From Siphonodentalium dalli (lineage: Eukaryota; Mollusca; Scaphopoda; Gadilida; Siphonodentaliidae): DNA of 64,000 nucleotides. The first letter of the stretch is position 1, and the number at the start of each line of letters is the position of its first letter. The stretch is from the NCBI GenBank assembly GCA_032622095.1, contig CP136067.1, positions 93,362,707 to 93,426,706 of the forward strand, written 5' to 3'. A program made the position numbers and the translations under genes. Under the pieces are notes generated by a model, which saw only the letters and a program-made list of their open reading frames with translations, had not been told where the DNA came from and made no database searches. Positions 59,001-64,000 of the stretch are shown here, piece after piece.

Positions 59001-62000
59001 ACAGTCGAGCAAACTCGGCAATCCTGTATGGACGAAATCCGGGACGCAGGGCAATGTCTGGAAGCAGGCTTCAGTTAACATCCCAGCTGTTAGTAGCATG
59101 GAGGTAGGTCCACATTGCTTCTGATACTATCTTGTTGACCAATATTAAACCCTTTCCATACTAAATGGATTCTCCCAGTCAGTTAAAAAGTGTACATCAG
59201 AATGGCCTATTATTAATTTTGAGGGATGTTAAGGTGATAAAGCAGATGACAGATAGAAAAATGGTCTATCTTGTCCAAAAAAGTTTTATATAATTTCCTG
59301 GGTATAAAATAATAAATATGAATCTAAAATCACTATTCTGGAAACATTCTATTATTTAATATTGAATTTATTTCATACATCCAATCAATTTGGGACATTT
59401 TACAGCTTGCATTCATTCGGAGGGTAGCATGCAGAATAGCTCGATCTAAAAATAGTAATGACAAATTGTCCCAATTGATTATTACATTATAATATTAATT
59501 TATAGAAGCATTTCTGGACGTAATTTTCAACTCGTATCTATTATTTTATACCCCGGAATCTATACAAAACATATTTAGGAAGAGCTAGACTGACTATCTT
59601 ATTGACTCTCAGGCCAAAATAAAATAAACATCTGGTTTGGGGTACATGCCAGAAAAAAATAGGGTCGGTAGGTCGGCTAAACATTTTATTTTTTTAATTT
59701 ATTTTATTTTTAATTTGACATATCCTTTTGGCTTTTCATACCTTCTGCAAGATTATGATACATTAATTTTGAATATGTTTGTATAAACTGTAATAAAAAC
59801 AATGCCTCGACAGAAACAACTCAGTCTGAGACTTAGTAAATTATTTGTCTTTTTTTTATGAAAAAAATTCAGAACATTTCTTGAAAACCTTGAAAAAATC
59901 TTTAGGGTAGGGGGTTTCAAATAGGATAGGGAGGGAAACCCAAACCATAAGTATTTTTTTCTTTGGCCTCACATTCATTTGCGCTGTGGAACTTGAATGC
60001 AGGACTTTGTTTGGTTGAAATCATGACTTGTCATTTTACACGCGCTACAAGAATATCATTGAAATGGAAATATGGTTTGTTGCCATTCATCGGAAAGCTC
60101 TTAGTGAGAGCTTTCTGATGAATGGAAACAAGCCATATTTCCGACTAAATCCTGAAAAATTACCCGTAATTCTGCTGTGGTTAAGGAGTCGATTATATAG
60201 GGCATTACTGTAGCTTGGAAACAATGTAAGTAACAAAGAAGTTGAATGACTGTAATTTGAGTGAATTAGATTTAAGCATATTGTCTATAATTTCTTTCTT
60301 AATTAATCATAATAAAATAGCATACCTGGGTTATACAGCTATTATTGATTTGAAATTGCAATATTGTTGCAAAATTGCCAAGGCAAAACAGTTTTTTCCT
60401 AGGTTCATTTCTTCCACCTCGGCAGAATTATTGCCTAGGCATCTTTGCCTCTATTCACAGGGCTGTGCATTACACCATATTGCCTTGGATTAGTGATCGG
60501 AAAATTGAAAACACAAGACAGTTTACAGTAATGCCCTAAATAATCGACTCCTTAACCACAGCAGAATTATGGGTAACTTTTCAGGATTTAGTCGGAAATA
60601 TGGCTTGTTGCCATTCATCGGAAAGCTCTCACTGAGAGATTTCCAATGAATGGCAACAAGCCATATTTCCGACTAAATCCTGAAAAGTTACCCATAATTT
60701 TACTGTGGTTAAGGAGCCGATTACTTAGGGCATTACTGTATGTCAAACTGAATTAAATTTTAATCTTGCAGTTGAACATCAATCAATTATCCCAAAGCTT
60801 ACTTATTGTAAATTTTTGTTTTTTCATTTAGGTTGTCTTTGAAGCAGTTCGAGGTCGAGGATACAAAGGAGATATTGCTCTTGATGATATCAAGCTTAAC
60901 AGTGGTGCATGCAGTCAGCACGGTATGTGAACAGAATATAACATGCCATGCTTACAAGCGGTGCATGCAGTCATACAAATATACTTAGGTACCAACTGAA
61001 GTAGTGACGTGGATGGACCGGACTGCCCAGGATGGTCAGATCTAAGCGAGGACAGTGCAGTCCGGGTCCATAGTTGTCCACTCCTTTCAGAAATGTGCAT
61101 AATATTCAAGAAATATAAAATTTTACCTTTGAAATACAAAATATAAGGTTCCTTGACAAGGTACTTAGTTATTGATGATATCATTATATGTGTATGCTCT
61201 CTGTCTCTCTTAATTGTTCAATAACACAGTGCTGCAATCTAAATCCTGTTGCATAATTCAAACAAAGACTATATAAACAATTTCATTTTCTAAGAAAACA
61301 AAGCAACTTATCTTACTATACATATGGAAATGTCAGCAAATGACAATGATTTGAGAAAGAAACATTTTCTGTGTGAAGTAAAACTTCAATATAGGTCCAT
61401 CATTGTTGAGCATTTATCCCATAGAAAATGTTCAGATAATAAGTTCAACTAACGACCATAGGTCATCTTTTGAACTTATTATTTAAACATTTCTCTAAAT
61501 AAATAGGGCTGACCTTCTGCTTTTATCACCTTAATGTCCCTCCAAATCAATAATAGACTATTCCGATGTACACCTTTTAACTGACTGGGAGAATCCATTT
61601 AGTCTAGAAAGGGTTAATTTTTGTATTAGTCACACTTTATGTACGTACAACTAGCCAAAACCTAATGTGACGTATGCGTTGTGTGGCACAGAGTCAGCAA
61701 TCTGCAACTGATGATGATCCTATCGAAACATTTTGGCATCTTTTCAACTTATTGGGGATCAATTTAAAAAAATATCTAAATCCTACTTTTGGCATACAAT
61801 AAAATAAACTTTTTTGGAGATATGTTCTAAAACTCTTTTAAAATTTCCATTAAACCACTCCAGGATCCTATATCTAAATTGACAAACGCAAAGGCTTTAT
61901 AGTCTGTCAGCCAGTTCTCCATTTTGACATGTTACTGTCATTCTGGAGAGCTAGGTGTGATTTTCGCTGACCCTGTCAGATGTGTCACCTGGTCAGACAC

Positions 62001-62910
62001 CCACTTACCTGTACTGGTTACCTATAAAATAAAAAATAAGATATAACATCCAATCACTTTGTCAAAAGTGATGAATGGCAACATGCCATATTTCCGACTA
62101 AATCCTGAAAAATTACCCATAATTCTGCTGTGGTTAAGGAGTCGATTATTTAGGGCATTACTGTATTGACATTTCAGCTTCCTTCCACATGTTTCACAGG
62201 TCTTATGAAAAGGCCCCGCAAATCACAAACACGCAAGGCTTGCAATCAAGCCTTCAGATAGTGTGTCTAATTTACATTTGCAGAATGAGGTACCCTGAGG
62301 GTGAGTTTAATGATGCGACCTCTCACGGCGGGTTAGCATCACCAAATTCACCCTCTGGGTACCTCATTCTACTTAGACCTCAACTTCTCAGAAGTATCTA
62401 GTCTCAATTTAACATTGTTTTTAGTTACTTTTTCCCTTCTGTTCAGTTTCTATATCCCCTTATTTGCAGAATATAAGATGCATAATTGAGGTGACTAATG
62501 GGTCAACTTCAACTGGGGAACTTCAATCTGATCCTAGGTCTCTCATAGCAGTTGAGGCCTAAGCAGAGTGAGGTTCTCAACTTCTCAGAGGGTGAATTTG
62601 GTGGTGCTAGTCTGCCTGTGTGGGATAGCGTCACTAAATTCACCCTCTGGGGACCGCATTTTGCAAATGTTTGTCAGACATTCTATTTCAAGTCTTGAAT
62701 GCACATATTTCATTCCAGGTACAACGGTAAAGCCCGGATCATCAGTAACTCGTCCTATCATGGGGAGCGTCTCTTGTACCTTCGAATCAAGCACGATATG
62801 TGGATACACTCAGGATAAGACAGATAACTTTGATTGGACGTATGGACACGGACACACCTCGACATCTAGCACAGGACCTAACAATGACCACACATATGGA
62901 ACAGCTACGG
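50027..62910 (+). CDS. MAM-domain secreted or surface protein, 5' part (5 exons, runs off right edge)
   Basis: Five plus-strand exons (50,027-50,072; 52,762-52,908; 58,841-59,103; 60,832-60,922; 62,719-62,910) join with matching phases 1, 1, 0, 1 and give 246 codons without a stop. The product begins with a signal peptide (MKDIIFLLSLVATITG). A full MAM domain follows at about residues 21-181: LDCNFETNFCQW, GSYIYFE, CLTFWYHM, VVFEAVRGRGYKGDIALDDI and a final GACSQH cysteine. A short Thr/Ser/Pro linker leads into a second MAM domain (VSCTFESSTICGYTQDKTDNFDW). MAM domains mediate extracellular adhesion or oligomerisation in receptors and proteases; the family role here cannot be told from two domains. 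The last exon ends at a gtatgt donor, so more exons lie beyond the window. No transcript confirms exon 1. Confidence 0.8.
51404..51572. repeat. Pair of diverged 69-bp-type hairpins
   Basis: ACAATGCATTCTCTCATATA...ACATTGGCC (51,404-51,476) and CATTCTCTTATATATGCGGG...AATGCACTGGCA (51,507-51,572) are older relatives of the 69-bp hairpin. The loop reads TTCCTGTGAGAGA rather than GACCATAGGTC. A similar pair is at 62,968-63,093. Confidence 0.65.
51928..52361. mobile_element. TTAGAGC-ended MITE, copy 2
   Basis: It is 434 bp and collinear with 26,847-27,280, with the same ends and the same CTTTACCAGAAT hairpin near its right side. Each copy sits in the first intron of the gene it occupies. Non-coding. 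Confidence 0.75.
52762..52908 (+). CDS. MAM gene exon 2: start of first MAM domain
   Basis: The acceptor is ttcttcttgcag. It encodes LDCNFETNFCQWTQ, DNLDWVRQMGP and GPSFDHTTG, the first-strand and Asp/His motifs typical of MAM domains. It ends at A before gtacgt, phase 1. Confidence 0.85.
54434..54506. repeat. Hairpin, ~73 bp
   Basis: CAATGCGTTCATAAACCTAT on the left pairs with ATAGGTTTATGAACACATTG on the right; the loop contains ACGTGACGTCACTT. A short foldback structure without coding capacity. Confidence 0.7.
54932..55069. repeat. Near-perfect long hairpin, 138 bp
   Basis: The arms of about 65 bp run from AACGGCGGATTCAACGTGGT to the inverse ACCACATTGAAACCGCCGTT, with the inner GCATGAACCCC/GGGGTTCATGC and a TTC centre. 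A few mismatches are visible. It lies 9 bp from the next MITE. Confidence 0.8.
55079..55544. mobile_element. TA-flanked MITE, 466 bp, second copy with two 69-bp hairpins
   Basis: It has the same TGTGACCCGCCATATC ends as 42,180-42,641, with TA on both sides (55,077-55,078 and 55,545-55,546). Its centre is in the opposite orientation. Hairpins are at 55,130-55,198 and 55,424-55,492. Confidence 0.8.
55560..55640. repeat. Fragment related to the 59.1/61.6 kb inverted ends
   Basis: CAAATGAATAATAGTCATTT, then GATGTATACTTTTATAAAAG and GGGAGAATCCATTTAAGGAA, resemble the right-hand end at 61,540-61,617. It is a diverged solo end of the same repeat family. Confidence 0.5.
57661..57955 (+). repeat. ~67-bp minisatellite, 4 units
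   Basis: Units start at TATACGAGCGCCTG near 57,672, 57,739, 57,820 and 57,888 and contain GCGCATAAGATACTATGGGT and GGGATGGGGTGGTGGGTGGG. Spacings are about 67, 81 and 68 bp; the second unit has a ~14-bp internal expansion. The apparent reading frames through it are repetitive. Confidence 0.8.
58195..58440. repeat. GTCT-rich microsatellite and flanking dispersed repeat
   Basis: A CCGTCTGTCTGTC-type run (about 58,214-58,270) is followed by GATAACTCCAGTTTGGATTA and CCAAAGTTGGTATGTGTATT motifs. This layout resembles common invertebrate dispersed repeats with a tetranucleotide run; the family is uncertain. Confidence 0.5.
58841..59103 (+). CDS. MAM gene exon 3: middle of first MAM domain
   Basis: The acceptor is ttatttttag. 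It encodes GSYIYFESSLGR, then KCLTFWYHMFGQHVNMLNVYY and VWKQASVNIP, the central MAM strands with the third cysteine. The donor gtaggt follows GAG in phase 0. A decayed partial copy of the exon's first ~50 bp lies about 135 bp upstream (58,705-58,760). Confidence 0.88.
60060..60212. mobile_element. Truncated copy of CAGTAATGCCC MITE
   Basis: It contains the central hairpin (TTCATCGGAAAGCTC against GAGCTTTCTGATGAA) and a complete right end GGGCATTACTG followed by TA. The left end is missing. It is related to 60,526-60,738. Confidence 0.65.
60526..60738. mobile_element. CAGTAATGCCC MITE, 213 bp, near-perfect hairpin
   Basis: The ends CAGTAATGCCCTAAATAATC and its inverse are flanked by TA (60,524-60,525 and 60,739-60,740). 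The arms pair almost over the entire element, including GGCTTGTTGCCATTCAT. It lies about 90 bp upstream of MAM exon 4. TA-flanked CAGT ends suit a Tc1/mariner-type origin (inference). Confidence 0.8.
60832..60922 (+). CDS. MAM gene exon 4: end of first MAM domain
   Basis: The acceptor is ttttcatttag. It encodes VVFEAVRGRGYKGDIALDDI, then KLNSGACSQH, the most conserved C-terminal MAM signature with its last cysteine. The donor is gtatgt, phase 1. The exon is too short to stand out as an open frame and was found by its motif. Confidence 0.88.
60923..62718. other. MAM gene intron 4 with small palindromes
   Basis: A hairpin is at about 61,440-61,490 (AATAAGTTCAACTAACGACC against GGTCATCTTTTGAACTTATT). 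The right half of a CAGTAATGCCC MITE is at 62,070-62,163. A palindrome is at 62,279-62,372 (AGAATGAGGTACCCTGAGGG against TACCTCATTCT), with a related one at 62,585-62,660 (GAGGGTGAATTTGGTGGTG against TCACTAAATTCACCCTC). No exon is seen. Confidence 0.55.
62719..62910 (+). CDS. MAM gene exon 5: linker and start of second MAM domain
   Basis: The acceptor is tttcattccag. It encodes the linker TTVKPGSSVTRPIMGS, then VSCTFESSTICGYTQ, NFDWTYGHGHT and GPNNDHTYGTATG, matching the layout of exon 2. It ends phase 1 before gtatgt, so the repeated MAM unit uses the same exon phases. Confidence 0.85.
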
Positions 62911-62959
62911 GTATGTTTGATACTAGTTAACCTTTCCATGACTGGAACTTCTTGAAATA

Positions 62960-63100
62960 TTGTAAAAACCCTGTGCCTCGCAATATATAAGAGATTGCTA
63001 TGACCTAACAATATTTACCTTGTAAGCCAGTGCTTTCTCTTAAATATGCGAGACTCCCTGTGAGAGATTCGCATATATAAGAGAATGCACTGGTACATGA
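62960..63100. repeat. Diverged 69-bp-type hairpins, third location
   Basis: TTTCTCTTAAATATGCGAGA and ATTCGCATATATAAGAGAAT pair around CTCCCTGTGAGAG (63,029-63,093). A partial half lies upstream at 62,968-63,000. The right flank (TGATCTTTAATGCTTCACC) is similar to the flank of the 51.5-kb hairpin. Confidence 0.6.
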
Positions 63101-64000
63101 TCTTTAATGCTTCACCAGCTCACCTCCCGTCATGAACCTCATGAAAGGGTTAAAACATTTTAGGCCATCAAAAAGTTTTATGTTCTCAGAACTGAAAATT
63201 TTGAGTGGTCTTAATGAATGAATTACACGTCTGATAGAGAGCCTAATGAAAGAATGTTTTGTTTACAGAATAATTACAAAAATGAAAAGATTGTGCTTAG
63301 TGTTCAAACGACTCTGGGATTCTGGAGTCGACTAGTCGAACCCCAAAAGTCGAGTCGACGTCGACTAGTCGGCCAAATACATCACCAACCTTATACTAAT
63401 GAAACACATGTGAAAGAAAATTACAAATTCCGTGCCATCATCACAATATTTACACTCTACTGTGATCGGAGAATTGAATCACGTGACACGTCACGTGGTT
63501 TTGTTGCAAATGAACCGGTGCTCTAGAAACCCACCGATCGCAAATAAGTTCCCGACGAATCTACGATGATAATGAGAATAAATAATTGAGGAAATAATTG
63601 AGGGATTTTCTGTTTAATCATGAAATCAAATAAATACTTCCCTGCCAGCTAGGGTATAGAAAATAAACGATACTCAGTCTCCCGAGTCAGATCAAAATAA
63701 AAAAAAACAAAAGAAAACACATACACTGTGTGACACACATTATAATGAGTATATATACGATGATGCGTACATAGGCCATAAGTTGCCATAACTTCCGTAA
63801 GGCATACGTAGCAAGCGGAGAGTTAGACTCAGTTAATATCGACGAACACTTTTGTGGAAGCCCCTCCCTCTTTACCTGTGTTGGTTAAAAATGCGCACTA
63901 CGAATTGTTGCGTCCGCGGTATAGGGAGTATATATATAAAAAGAATAATTTTCTCAGCAAGTTAATGGTTGTCGTTTCATGACAATTTCGCCGTTTCGGC
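63101..64000. other. Intronic or intergenic end of window, no exon found
   Basis: This is presumably intron 5 of the MAM gene. GTCGACTAGTCG motifs repeat near 63,333-63,372. A 102-codon plus-strand frame (63,218-63,526) has no MAM or other signature and no plausible acceptor, so it is not called. Confidence 0.4.

Larger units (their letters stand above)
59145..61617. repeat. Inverted repeat pair (TTAA-CCCTTTC ends) enclosing MAM exon 4
   Basis: The left CCCTTTCCATACTAAATGG and following ~90 bp (through TCCCAGTCAGTTAAAAAGTG and GTTAAGGTGATAAAGCAG) is inverted at 61,515-61,617. TTAA lies at both outer edges. The enclosed 2.5 kb holds exon 4 and several MITEs. Two independent ends of one MITE family are more likely than a single transposon carrying the exon. 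A left-side internal hairpin (59,284-59,580) supports separate elements. Confidence 0.6.

Noticed and set aside
63218..63526. 102-codon frame near the right edge
   Set aside because: No MAM motif, and no acceptor and donor in a phase that fits the upstream exon.

Overview
This is a window from an animal nuclear genome. It has spliced genes with GT-AG introns, secreted proteins built from metazoan domains (PAN/apple, C-type lectin, MAM), a 5'-truncated LINE, a tRNA-like SINE, and very dense DNA-transposon debris. It is AT-rich, and only a small part is coding. The mix of repeats (ACAG-tailed elements with internal tandem repeats, TTAA- and TA-flanked MITEs) fits a marine invertebrate, possibly a lophotrochozoan. 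Nothing in the sequence fixes the species. There are no prokaryotic operons, CRISPR arrays or rRNA genes.

Layout. 1-20.5 kb is a repeat block built on a tandem duplication. Unit A (about 2,830-9,021) and unit B (about 9,545-20,098) share a degenerate ~280-bp satellite, an ACAG microsatellite, a foldback element, a tRNA-derived SINE and a truncated LINE. After the duplication, unit B received a 4.4-kb element with ~1.1-kb terminal inverted repeats and a 9-bp target duplication, so unit A preserves the empty site. 20.7-23.6 kb holds two TTAA-flanked MITEs and a ~305-bp satellite.

23.6-28.2 kb (minus strand) is a complete-looking three-exon gene for a 255-residue secreted protein: signal peptide, PAN/apple domain, C-type lectin domain. 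Exon borders and phases agree.

29.5-42.0 kb is a nest of inverted-repeat elements. An outer element with ~1.4-kb arms is interrupted by a second inverted-repeat element, which is itself interrupted by a second, oppositely oriented copy of the 4.4-kb element, again with a perfect 9-bp target duplication. 42-49.7 kb is intergenic, with MITEs, a ~30-bp tandem array, a ~2-kb element and a GATATC palindrome array.

50.0 kb to the right edge (plus strand) is the 5' part of a MAM-domain gene. It has a signal-peptide exon, three exons making one whole MAM domain, and an exon starting a second MAM domain; it continues past the window. Its introns carry MITEs also found elsewhere in the window.

The two genes encode secreted or cell-surface recognition-type domains but share no visible operon-like or functional link. 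The most notable signals are the two long-TIR insertions with exact target duplications (one with its empty site present), the nested inverted-repeat structure, and a 69-bp hairpin that recurs almost unchanged inside two different MITE families.
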